Below, piece after piece: positions 34,505 through 42,394 of a stretch of DNA of 64,000 nucleotides (position 1 is its first letter; the number at the start of each line of letters is the position of its first letter). The notes under the pieces are model-generated. The model saw only the letters and a list, made by a program, of their open reading frames with translations, ran no database searches and was not told the origin of the DNA. The position numbers and the translations under genes were made by a program. The stretch is from Candidatus Xianfuyuplasma coldseepsis. GTDB taxonomy: Bacteria > Bacillota_I > Bacilli_A > Izemoplasmatales > Izemoplasmataceae. The stretch lies in NCBI RefSeq assembly GCF_014023125.1, contig NZ_CP048914.1, positions 1,888,698 to 1,952,697 on the forward strand, given 5' to 3'.

Positions 34505-35409
34505 AATGTTCCTCCTTTAGTTTGAGTGTTCTTATATATTTTCATCTTGACGGCGAAACTGCGTTCTTCAGAGAATGGCCAAAATAGCCACTTACTCCGT
34601 TGTTCTACGACTTTTTCGTCAAGGTTATATAGACCATAATCTCCAAGGCCAATACCATATTTATTCACATAGCCTTCATAGATTTCATCCATCACATCTT
34701 TACTTTTGATTCCATTTTTCACTCGCAAGTAAAAATCACTTCCATTATTGAGTTCAAAGATATCGCTGAGTACCATCAGGTACCCGTCCTTTTTAAGGAG
34801 TTGGAGCACATTATCATTAAAACGATCAATAATAGCCGGCATTTCCTCAAGCATCTTTTCTTCGAGGTACTTCAGAAGGTGCTCCGGATATCCATGGCTA
34901 CGGAGTTCGCTACACTCCAGTAAAAATTGCTGATACACCAATTGCGTATAAATCGGACTGACATAGACAACGTCATGCCTGTGAAACTCTTCTTCTAAAA
35001 AACGGTACTCGACAATCGGTGATAGCTTCTGTTGCAGAATTTGATCGAGTTTCTCATACGACTGCGTCGTGGCAACACGAGCCTTAAAATCTTCAAAAAA
35101 CAACGCATCATCAAAACCGGTATATTCAACCTGCTTAATTTGAACTGTATGTTGGTATTTGTCCCATTCTTGTATCGAGACAAGATCCACATCTGTCAAC
35201 ACTACATGAGAGAAATGCTCAATAAAAATAGGCAAGGAAAAATCTTTACATTTTCCAGCGCCTATTATACATGCACGTGATTTCGATGATAATGTACGTA
35301 TCAATGAACGAAGTGACATATCGACTTGATCACGAAATTCATTACCTGTATGCTGCGGACGTTGATAGCTTTGATTTAATCTATGATTAAACGCTTCAAT
35401 TTTACTCAT
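34501..35409 (-). CDS. Unrecognised Rossmann-like protein leading the Mbx/Mbs-like operon
   Basis: 302 aa, soluble, no signal or membrane helix. After a helical start, SRACIIGAGKCKDFSLPIFIEHFSHVVLTDVD has the beta-GxGxxxD-alpha-beta-Asp layout of a class I methyltransferase or related Rossmann fold; VYVSPIYTQLVY and GYLMVLSDIFEL follow as later strands, and the end is basic. I do not recognise a family. Translationally coupled (4-bp overlap) to mrpE and under the operon promoter, so it may modify or help assemble the complex, or be an unrelated passenger (inference). Confidence 0.7.
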   Translation of the reverse strand: MSKIEAFNHRLNQSYQRPQHTGNEFRDQVDMSLRSLIRTLSSKSRACIIGAGKCKDFSLPIFIEHFSHVVLTDVDLVSIQEWDKYQHTVQIKQVEYTGFDDALFFEDFKARVATTQSYEKLDQILQQKLSPIVEYRFLEEEFHRHDVVYVSPIYTQLVYQQFLLECSELRSHGYPEHLLKYLEEKMLEEMPAIIDRFNDNVLQLLKKDGYLMVLSDIFELNNGSDFYLRVKNGIKSKDVMDEIYEGYVNKYGIGLGDYGLYNLDEKVVEQRSKWLFWPFSEERSFAVKMKIYKNTQTKGGTL

Positions 35410-35428
35410 ATTTCATCACCACATCAAC

Positions 35429-35456
35429 ATTATAACAAACTAAGTTTGTGATACAA
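35429..35456 (-). promoter_or_regulatory. Promoter with near-perfect palindromic operator for the 14-gene operon
   Basis: TTGTAT (35451-35456), 16-bp spacer, TATAAT (35429-35434) on the minus strand. The whole region 35431-35453 is a 23-bp palindrome: arms TATCACAAACT and AGTTTGTTATA around one T, one mismatch in 11. It overlaps both promoter boxes, so a bound dimer would block polymerase. Not a Rex site (half-sites point the other way). Confidence 0.85.
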
Positions 35457-35573
35457 CTAGTTATTTTGTATACGAATTTAAGACCATATTACAACCTAAT
35501 GGTTTAATGGCTCAATGTGGCTAAATAGTATGAATCAGTGATTTATATAATTATAATTTTTATGTATATTAAG

Positions 35574-35585
35574 GTGCATATGCAC
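35574..35585. promoter_or_regulatory. GTGCATATGCAC palindrome in the intergenic region
   Basis: Perfect 12-bp palindrome in an AT-rich 230-bp gap without genes; possible operator of unknown use. Confidence 0.35.
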
Positions 35586-35612
35586 ATAATTAGAAAATAT
35601 TCTCTTTACTAT

Positions 35613-35642
35613 CAAAAAAAAGAACACCAATTTGGTGTCCTT
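35613..35642 (-). terminator. Terminator of the ABC-F/exporter operon
   Basis: GGACACCA-AAT-TGGTGTTC plus eight T on the minus strand (one G-U pair), at the stop codon of the last gene. Confidence 0.85.
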
Positions 35643-37474
35643 TAAGAGCTAATACGTGATTTCTCAACTTGCTCATTTTTGAATTGATTGGTATAGAGTT
35701 GATAGTATTTACCGGTTTCTTTAATCAGTTCTTGATGGGTTCCTGATTCAATAATGTTACCATCTTCTAAAACCAAGATGCGATCACTTGTCGTAATCGT
35801 CGATAACCGGTGGGCTACCACAATACTTGTGCGATTACGCAATACAACTTCAATGGCTCGTTGAATGCTTTTTTCGGTTTTCGTATCGACACTGCTGGTT
35901 GCTTCATCAAGGATGAGAATTCGGGGATTTGCAATCAGAGCTCTTGCAAAACTGATCAACTGTTTTTGACCGACGCTTAAGCGTGCTCCACCTTCACCAA
36001 CAACCGTGTCATACCCATCTTCAAATTCGATGATGAAATCATGGGCTTCGACAAGTTTCGCGGCTTCGATGATGTCCTCCATTGTTGCTTCTTCGTTACC
36101 GTATTGAATATTATCTTTAATCGTACCGCTAAATAAATGCGGGGATTGAAGCACATATCCAAGGTTCGCATGGAGCCATCCTAAACTGCGATCTTTGTAG
36201 TCTCTGCCATCGATGAGAATCGTGCCATCGGTTGGTTCGTAAAAACGACAGACAAGGTTGACAATGGTCGATTTACCAGCACCGGTATGACCAACCAAGG
36301 CAATGCTTTCTCCTTCGTTAATCGTTAAGTTAAAGTGATCCAGTACCTTTTCTCCCTTGTCGTACTTAAAGGTGACATCGCGAAACTCCACTTTACCGTG
36401 TAATGGTTCCCAGTTCTCTCTTTTAAAGTCAATCGCGTCACCATAGGTGTCAATGACATCCGGCCGATCCCAAATATCGGGTTCGGTTTCGATTAACGAC
36501 ATCAATCGTTCGGCAGATGCTTGGGCTTGTTGAAAGCGAGCGAGAATATTTGCAAGTTGCATAACGGGATCAAAGAATTGTCCAATATACATGATGAAGG
36601 TAGCCAATGTGGCCACTTCAATGATATCCAACGCAATCCGATTTCCACCATAATACATGACAACTCCCGTTGCAACCGAGGCGATAAACAATATCGTTGG
36701 AAAATACAATCCAGCAAACATCGCAGCTCGAATCGAGTGTCGTTTCATCGTCGACGTTTTGCGATCAAAATCGCGATAATTCTGTTCTTCTAGTACCAAT
36801 GTTTTTGTGGTTTTTGCTCCAGTAATTCCTTCATTAAAGGCACCAGTGATTTTCGAATTTTCTTTCCGAATTTTCCGATATGCATGTAAGATTTTCTTGC
36901 GGAAGTAATAACTGACAAGTAATAGTATCGGCATAACCGCTAGTACAATGAGGGCTAATTGCCAATCTGTTAGTAACATTGCTATGGTGATAAAAATCAT
37001 CATTAATGATCCCCATGACATATCAATCATACCCCAACTAAGGATTTCGGATAAGTTCCGTGAATCACTCGTCATCCGTGCCATAATCCAACCTACAGGT
37101 GTTTTATCGTAGTATGAAAACGGCAATTTCTGCAAGTTATGAAAGGCCTTTTTACGTAATGTATACGATAGTTTTTGTTGCAGTTTTCCCGCATGGATAA
37201 TGAAGGTATATACCATCGATCCAATCACAATCATCAGGACAATGTATAGACCGATAAATAGTGGTAATTTACTGAGATCTTTATCCCCAGCCATCAAAAT
37301 CGCATACCGGTTAATTTGGGGGTACACTGCATCTACAGCAGCAAGCATGATTGCTGCAGCAACACCGACGATCAGGTGTTTCTTAAATGGCGTCATCATC
37401 TTGAAGATTTTAATCCAAATTTCAAGGTCAAACTTACTCTCAGTATATTCTTCTTCGTCAAAGTAGTTATTCAT
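35642..37474 (-). CDS. ABC exporter half-transporter, catalytic-site subunit (pair A)
   Basis: 610 aa from ATG 37474 (AGGTGGGAACAC); the longer frame has no ribosome site. Six membrane helices (about 35-320), then the nucleotide-binding domain: Walker A GHTGAGKST, signature LSVGQ (variant), Walker B ILILDEATSS with the catalytic Glu, H-loop VVAHRLST. Partner of the gene just upstream: heterodimeric multidrug exporters (BmrCD/LmrCD type) have one canonical and one degenerate ATP site. Overlaps that gene by 8 bp. Confidence 0.9.
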   Translation of the reverse strand: MNNYFDEEEYTESKFDLEIWIKIFKMMTPFKKHLIVGVAAAIMLAAVDAVYPQINRYAILMAGDKDLSKLPLFIGLYIVLMIVIGSMVYTFIIHAGKLQQKLSYTLRKKAFHNLQKLPFSYYDKTPVGWIMARMTSDSRNLSEILSWGMIDMSWGSLMMIFITIAMLLTDWQLALIVLAVMPILLLVSYYFRKKILHAYRKIRKENSKITGAFNEGITGAKTTKTLVLEEQNYRDFDRKTSTMKRHSIRAAMFAGLYFPTILFIASVATGVVMYYGGNRIALDIIEVATLATFIMYIGQFFDPVMQLANILARFQQAQASAERLMSLIETEPDIWDRPDVIDTYGDAIDFKRENWEPLHGKVEFRDVTFKYDKGEKVLDHFNLTINEGESIALVGHTGAGKSTIVNLVCRFYEPTDGTILIDGRDYKDRSLGWLHANLGYVLQSPHLFSGTIKDNIQYGNEEATMEDIIEAAKLVEAHDFIIEFEDGYDTVVGEGGARLSVGQKQLISFARALIANPRILILDEATSSVDTKTEKSIQRAIEVVLRNRTSIVVAHRLSTITTSDRILVLEDGNIIESGTHQELIKETGKYYQLYTNQFKNEQVEKSRISS

Positions 37475-39278
37475 GTGTTCCCACCTCTCTTTCCAATTGT
37501 TGATAATCGTACTCGATGTTGGTTTGAATGTCCCATAATTCATTGTAAATACCTTGTTGTGCTAACAACTGATCATGGGTACCCATTTCCACAATTTCAC
37601 CTTTGTCGATCACAATAATCTTGTCGGCTTCCATTGCCGTGGTTATGCGATGAGTAATAATAAATACGGTTGTGTTTTTCCAGTAATCGTTTAAGGCACG
37701 TCGGATTTGAATATCAGTTTCCGTATCAACAGCACTTAGACTATCGTCAAAAATCAATACCGGTTTGCTGTGGAGTAGCATTCGAGCAATAGCGACACGT
37801 TGCTTTTGGCCACCACTGAGTGTTACACCTCGTTCTCCAACAATCGTTTTATATCCACTTTCAAAATTGACAATGTCTTCATGTAAAGCGGCAATGGATG
37901 CTGCTCGATAGACTTTGTCCTCTTCGGCATTCTCGTCCATGATTCCAATGTTGTCATACACCGTACGACTGTACAGGAATGGTTCTTGCATAATAATACC
38001 AACATTTTTCCGTAAATGTTTCTTATTGATGTCCTTGATATCGACATCATCAAATAGAATGGATCCACTGTTATAATCCAACAGTCGTACCATCAAGTTA
38101 ATAAGCGTAGATTTTCCGCTACCTGTTTTACCGACAATCGCAACGCTCTCACCACGTTCAACGGTAAATGAAATGTTTTTCAATAGCGGTTTGTGGTCAT
38201 CGTCAAACTGGAAGGTCACTTCCTTGAACTCCACTTTACCAGAAATAACCGGTTCAAAGGTCGCATCATCTTTATGTTCACTTGTTTGCAGTACAATTTC
38301 ATCCAATCGATCAAGGGCAACGGTTGTTTTCCCGAAATCACCAACAATCCGTCCTAATTGACGAAGTGGCCATACAATCATCCCAATAAAGGATAAGAAG
38401 GCAATGTACTCACCGAGTGTCAGTTCATTATTTACTGTCATAACGATACCAACACTTAAGGTGATCGCGTACTGAATAAAGATGATAAAATCCGTCCCAC
38501 CCCAGAAGTACGCCATCAATTTTAATAATCGAATGTCTTCTTCATAGTAGTTTTGAGAATCCTCATCAAATTTAGTTATTTCGTATTGTTCTTTTGCAAA
38601 TGCTTTAACAACACGGATTCCAGTAACGCTTTCTTGCAGGGTTGTTGTCATTTTTGCTTCTGCTTCTTCGACACGTTTGAATACTTTCTTAACATAGATG
38701 AAGTAAACGAATGCTGCGGCAAAGATAATCGGTGTTACGATTACACTATATCCCGTCATTTTCGGACTGATTAACATCATCTGAAAGATGGTAAAACCAA
38801 TCAAGAAGAACAATCGGAAAATCTCAATTAATTGTTCCCCGATAAAGCGGCGATAGGTATCAACATCGGTCGTACAGCGCTGAATCAAATCTCCTGTTTC
38901 AGCATGACTATGATAGGTAAAGCTTAAATTTTGCAGTTTGTTGTATAACGTATTTCGCATGTTATATGCGATATTCTCTGTAAAATACGCGTTGATCATT
39001 CGGCGACCGAACATAATTACAACACGAATTAAAGTAAAGGATACATAGACGATTGCGACAATTAGTAATTGGGACCGAATCGTATCTCCTTGTAAAAATA
39101 CTTGGATAAATTGTGGTAATGGTGAATTGATTCCATTGAATATCGTATCAACGATGTGCGTCATGAATAATGGTGACAACGTACGTAGATACTGTAATGA
39201 AACCAGTAAAAGAACCGCGATCAAGTAAATTAATCGATAGCCTTTCATCCATTTTGTCATTTGTTTCAATCGTTTCAT
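37467..39278 (-). CDS. ABC exporter half-transporter, degenerate-site subunit (pair A)
   Basis: 603 aa. Six membrane helices (about 15-310); Walker A GKTGSGKST, signature LSGGQKQ, Walker B VLIFDDSLSA with Asp in place of the catalytic Glu, H-loop IITHRITT. GAGGTGTAACCG just before the start overlaps the ABC-F stop codon, so the two are coupled. Likely drug efflux (inference from the ABC-F neighbour). Confidence 0.9.
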   Translation of the reverse strand: MKRLKQMTKWMKGYRLIYLIAVLLLVSLQYLRTLSPLFMTHIVDTIFNGINSPLPQFIQVFLQGDTIRSQLLIVAIVYVSFTLIRVVIMFGRRMINAYFTENIAYNMRNTLYNKLQNLSFTYHSHAETGDLIQRCTTDVDTYRRFIGEQLIEIFRLFFLIGFTIFQMMLISPKMTGYSVIVTPIIFAAAFVYFIYVKKVFKRVEEAEAKMTTTLQESVTGIRVVKAFAKEQYEITKFDEDSQNYYEEDIRLLKLMAYFWGGTDFIIFIQYAITLSVGIVMTVNNELTLGEYIAFLSFIGMIVWPLRQLGRIVGDFGKTTVALDRLDEIVLQTSEHKDDATFEPVISGKVEFKEVTFQFDDDHKPLLKNISFTVERGESVAIVGKTGSGKSTLINLMVRLLDYNSGSILFDDVDIKDINKKHLRKNVGIIMQEPFLYSRTVYDNIGIMDENAEEDKVYRAASIAALHEDIVNFESGYKTIVGERGVTLSGGQKQRVAIARMLLHSKPVLIFDDSLSAVDTETDIQIRRALNDYWKNTTVFIITHRITTAMEADKIIVIDKGEIVEMGTHDQLLAQQGIYNELWDIQTNIEYDYQQLEREVGTHE

Positions 39279-39281
39279 CGG

Positions 39282-41150
39282 TTACACCTCATTTCTCTCA
39301 TGTGCTTCCAACAGATTGTAATAACTCTCTTCCAACTCGTGTAGCGTTTGTTCTTTGTGACGAATATCATCTTGTAAGGCATGGATTTTATTATAATCTT
39401 CATATACCTCGGGAATAAACGTCTCTTGACGTAACTCATGAATTTCCTGTTCGAGTAATTGAATCTGATGTTCTGTTTGCTTAATTTGTTTTTGTACCGA
39501 TTGTGTTTGTGGTTTTTCCTGACGTTTTAACGTCGCTTTCGGCTCCGATTTCACTGGTTTACGTGATTCCTTAAAGGCATCATATGATCCTGTAAACTCG
39601 ATAGCCTCTTGCGCATCAAGATGCACAAGTTTTGTTGCAATTTTATTGATGAAGTACCGGTCATGAGAAACAAATATTATCGGTCCCATAAACTGGCTTA
39701 AGACATCTTCAACGATATCTTTTGTTTCAATATCAAGATGGTTTGTTGGTTCATCTAAAATGAGTAAGTCTGGTTCTTCTAGCATCATCAGTAATAATAC
39801 GAGTCGGACTTTTTCACCACCACTCAATATATGAATTGGTTTGTCCAAATCATCACCAAAGAATAAGAATTTGGCGGCCACACTACGTATATCATAATTG
39901 GTATACATCGGATGATAATCGTGAATTTCGCTAAATATTGTTTTATCACAATGAAGAGATTCTTGATTTTGGTCAAAGTATCCAATTTTATAGTTCCGCA
40001 AGAAATAAATGGACCCAGAAAGCGGAGATAATGTTTTGTCAATCACACGTAATAACGTTGTTTTTCCTGTTCCATTTGGACCAACAATTGCGAGTTTATC
40101 AAACCCTCGCATGGTAAAATTAATATTGCTGAGAAGAGTATTATTTGGATATCCAATTGATAATTCCTTCGCTTGTAAAATAATTTCTCGCGTGGGTCGT
40201 TTTCCAGTTAACTGAATATGGACACGCTGTTTAGATAAATGTGGTTTTTCAATTTTTTCGATTCGATCAATTTTCTTTTGTCGATCCTTCGCAAGACTTG
40301 CTCGTTTCGCATTATATCGAAATCGGTCAATAAAACTTTGCAAGTGTGCAATCTCTTTTTGTTGACGATTATATTGCTTCAGTAACAACTCATATCGTTT
40401 CACTTTTTCTTCCTGGTACTGATCGAAAGTTCCATGATAGACATGGGATGTATGATGATCAATTTCAATCATTTTTCGACAAACCTTACTGATGAAATAC
40501 TTATCATGTGTCACAATCAGAACTGCACCGTCATACTTGGTTAAGTAATCTTCCAACCAGTCAATAATTTCAATGTCGAGATGGTTGGTTGGCTCATCCA
40601 GTATTAATAAATCTGGATTTTCCAGTAGTAATTTCGCAAATGCAACACGCGTTTTTTCACCACCGCTAAAACTCGATATCTGACGTTCAAACATTGACTC
40701 ATCAAATCCGAATTGACTGAGGATCATTTGAATTTTGGTTTGGTACTCATACCCGCCGATCACTTCGTATCGGTGTACGATTTGGCTGTATGCTTTGATC
40801 AACTCAGCATTTTCCGGTTCTTCTTCCATTTGATTGGTGATATCGTGTATCCGTTGTTCAAGATACATGATATCCTCAAAGACATCCAGCATTTCTTGAT
40901 ATAATGTGTTATCTTTTTGAGATATTACATCTTGTGATAAATAGCCAATGGTTGCTTGTTTATTAATATAAATATCACCTTCATCAGCACGAATTTCACC
41001 TTGAATCATTTTTAATAATGTTGATTTTCCGGTTCCATTTTTACCAATAACAGCGATTTTATCTTTACTATTTATGTCAAAAGAGATGTTGTGAAATAAC
41101 AATTCACCACTGAACTCTTTTTTTAATTTTGATATTGTTAAAATATTCAT
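39282..41150 (-). CDS. ABC-F family ATPase (ribosome protection/translation factor)
   Basis: 622 aa from ATG 41150 (TTGAGGTG); an in-frame GTG lies at 41159. Two ABC domains and no membrane helix: GKNGTGKST / FSGGEKTR / LLILDEPTNHLD and GPNGTGKTT / LSGGEKVRL / LLILDEPTNHLD. A linker of about 80 residues between them (YELLLKQYNRQQKEIAHLQSF) and a C-terminal coiled coil (about 545-620). ABC-F proteins enter the ribosomal E site; several free the ribosome from peptidyl-transferase drugs. The leader with terminator and the exporter genes downstream favour an antibiotic-resistance type. Confidence 0.92.
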   Translation of the reverse strand: MNILTISKLKKEFSGELLFHNISFDINSKDKIAVIGKNGTGKSTLLKMIQGEIRADEGDIYINKQATIGYLSQDVISQKDNTLYQEMLDVFEDIMYLEQRIHDITNQMEEEPENAELIKAYSQIVHRYEVIGGYEYQTKIQMILSQFGFDESMFERQISSFSGGEKTRVAFAKLLLENPDLLILDEPTNHLDIEIIDWLEDYLTKYDGAVLIVTHDKYFISKVCRKMIEIDHHTSHVYHGTFDQYQEEKVKRYELLLKQYNRQQKEIAHLQSFIDRFRYNAKRASLAKDRQKKIDRIEKIEKPHLSKQRVHIQLTGKRPTREIILQAKELSIGYPNNTLLSNINFTMRGFDKLAIVGPNGTGKTTLLRVIDKTLSPLSGSIYFLRNYKIGYFDQNQESLHCDKTIFSEIHDYHPMYTNYDIRSVAAKFLFFGDDLDKPIHILSGGEKVRLVLLLMMLEEPDLLILDEPTNHLDIETKDIVEDVLSQFMGPIIFVSHDRYFINKIATKLVHLDAQEAIEFTGSYDAFKESRKPVKSEPKATLKRQEKPQTQSVQKQIKQTEHQIQLLEQEIHELRQETFIPEVYEDYNKIHALQDDIRHKEQTLHELEESYYNLLEAHERNEV

Positions 41151-41168
41151 CGTGTTCACCTCAATTCA

Positions 41169-41203
41169 TAAAAAAAGTGCCTTTCATCATCCATGAAAGA
41201 CAC
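41169..41203 (-). terminator. Attenuator terminator in the ABC-F leader
   Basis: GTGTCTTTCAT-GGATG-ATGAAAGGCAC (one G-U pair) followed by seven T on the minus strand. It lies 38 nt after the leader-peptide stop and just upstream of the ABC-F ribosome site, so it would stop transcription before the gene. Drug-stalled ribosomes on the leader are the likely switch. Confidence 0.85.
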
Positions 41204-41240
41204 ATTCGTCACATTAAAAATAGAGACGTTTTACGAATTG

Positions 41241-41342
41241 TTATAGATTCGTATGTTTCATGAGTGATGGATTTTTTTGCATGACAAAAAAAGCTGGTAA
41301 TACATCATTGCTTGCTTGAGGTGCATAGATAAATGTCATCAT
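41241..41342 (-). CDS. Leader peptide of the ABC-F attenuator (33 aa)
   Basis: ATG at 41342 (or 41339) behind AAAGGAGTGATGGGC, ending TAA at 41241. The peptide begins MMTFIYAPQASND and ends with SLMKHTNL. After the stop, ACGAAT-N7-ATTCGT can form a small hairpin that overlaps the stop codon, a possible anti-terminator element. Short upstream ORFs with a terminator are typical of ABC-F and erm resistance genes. It is too short for homology. Confidence 0.7.
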   Translation of the reverse strand: MMTFIYAPQASNDVLPAFFVMQKNPSLMKHTNL

Positions 41343-41387
41343 GCCCATCACTCCTTTCGTTCGAATTTGCAACTATTAACCTCTCTA

Positions 41388-41416
41388 AGTTTAGCATACT
41401 ACATTATGCTTGTAAA
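41388..41416 (-). promoter_or_regulatory. Promoter of the ABC-F operon
   Basis: TTTACA (41411-41416), 17-bp spacer, extended -10 TGCTAAACT (TAAACT 41388-41393) on the minus strand. Gives a leader of about 230 nt before the ABC-F start. Confidence 0.75.
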
Positions 41417-41439
41417 GGGTTTACAATATTTTTTTAAAA

Positions 41440-42309
41440 TTATATCTCATCGTCCTCAAACACCGCTTCAGGTGGTGTCAGCAAGACCTCGGGATTGCTC
41501 ATGATACGCATTGCTAATTTGATTGCACTTGCAAAGTAATAACCATCTACAACGCGTTCATCTGCGACGACTTTTAAATCCATTGCTTTGCGTTGAGAAA
41601 CACTTAAATCATCATCAATTATTTGTTCCTTTGAGCGAACACCGAATGCGATAAATATTGTGTTTGTACCGAAGTTATAGATATGATGATAGACCGGCTT
41701 AATTCCTAGCGATCCCAAATCTGTCACAAACAGACTGGAGTGAAACGGACTTAGCTCAAGAATAAATTTTGGTAACATATTATGACGATCCATCCATTTA
41801 ATGAACCACACAGCAAAGGTGACGATAAACTGAGGTAGAACATGGAAAAACTTCGCAAATTTATCAGTATTGTTGTCTTCACTTTCCCCTTTGTTGTTTT
41901 CAATCGCATCATTTACGCGTTCAATCACATCATAGATGGTGTCGGTTGGTTGAAATTTGACTTTAATAGTCGTTTCTTCTGCTTCTTCTTTCATTTCTTT
42001 TTTTACAGCCAATGAAATCGATATTTCATTACGGGCGTATGTCCGTTTTCCAACGACAAATCGATTGACTTTTGGTTTTTGGGAAATAACACGAACCATA
42101 CTCGCTAAAACGATGTGTAAAAACCCAACACGATGTCCTTCACGACGTAGTTGTCGAATTACCTCATTTGGTTTATCAAGATACACTCGTTCTTCAAAAA
42201 AGATTTGAGCGTCATTTCGCTCGGGCATAATGTGTGGTATTAGCCGAAAGAATGGATTTGCTTTTCGTAATTTATAGCCATCTTTTCGGTCCCCAATTCG
42301 TCGTTTCAT
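41440..42309 (-). CDS. 2-oxoacid dehydrogenase E2-like catalytic-domain protein without lipoyl domain
   Basis: 289 aa. The whole protein is the acyltransferase (CAT-like) fold of E2 enzymes: MPERNDAQIFFEERVYLD, FHSSLFVTDLGSLGI, IFIAFGVRSKE and VVADERVVDGYYFASAIKLA. The catalytic HxxxDG of E2 reads ERVVDG, with Glu for His. No lipoyl or E1-binding domain. I recall similar short proteins in clostridia with the same change; their function is unknown. Own promoter; stands alone between two transporter operons. Confidence 0.82.
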   Translation of the reverse strand: MKRRIGDRKDGYKLRKANPFFRLIPHIMPERNDAQIFFEERVYLDKPNEVIRQLRREGHRVGFLHIVLASMVRVISQKPKVNRFVVGKRTYARNEISISLAVKKEMKEEAEETTIKVKFQPTDTIYDVIERVNDAIENNKGESEDNNTDKFAKFFHVLPQFIVTFAVWFIKWMDRHNMLPKFILELSPFHSSLFVTDLGSLGIKPVYHHIYNFGTNTIFIAFGVRSKEQIIDDDLSVSQRKAMDLKVVADERVVDGYYFASAIKLAMRIMSNPEVLLTPPEAVFEDDEI

Positions 42310-42329
42310 ATTCTCACGCTCCTTGCTTC

Positions 42330-42359
42330 ATTATAGCAAACTCAACCACGATAAGTAAA
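42330..42359 (-). promoter_or_regulatory. Promoter of the E2-like gene
   Basis: TTTACT (42354-42359), 18-bp spacer, extended -10 TGCTATAAT (TATAAT 42330-42335) on the minus strand. Confidence 0.65.
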
Positions 42360-42361
42360 GA

Positions 42362-42394
42362 AAAAAAGAGGATGTACTAGACACCCTCTTCAAG
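42362..42394 (-). terminator. Terminator of the TetR/exporter operon
   Basis: AGAGGGTG-TCTAGTA-CATCCTCT (one mismatch) plus seven T on the minus strand, spanning the last stop codon. Confidence 0.75.

Noticed and set aside
35431-35453. Rex (NADH-sensing) operator
   Set aside because: Rex sites read TTGTGA-N-TCACAA; here the half-sites are ACAAACT/AGTTTGT, with opposite polarity.
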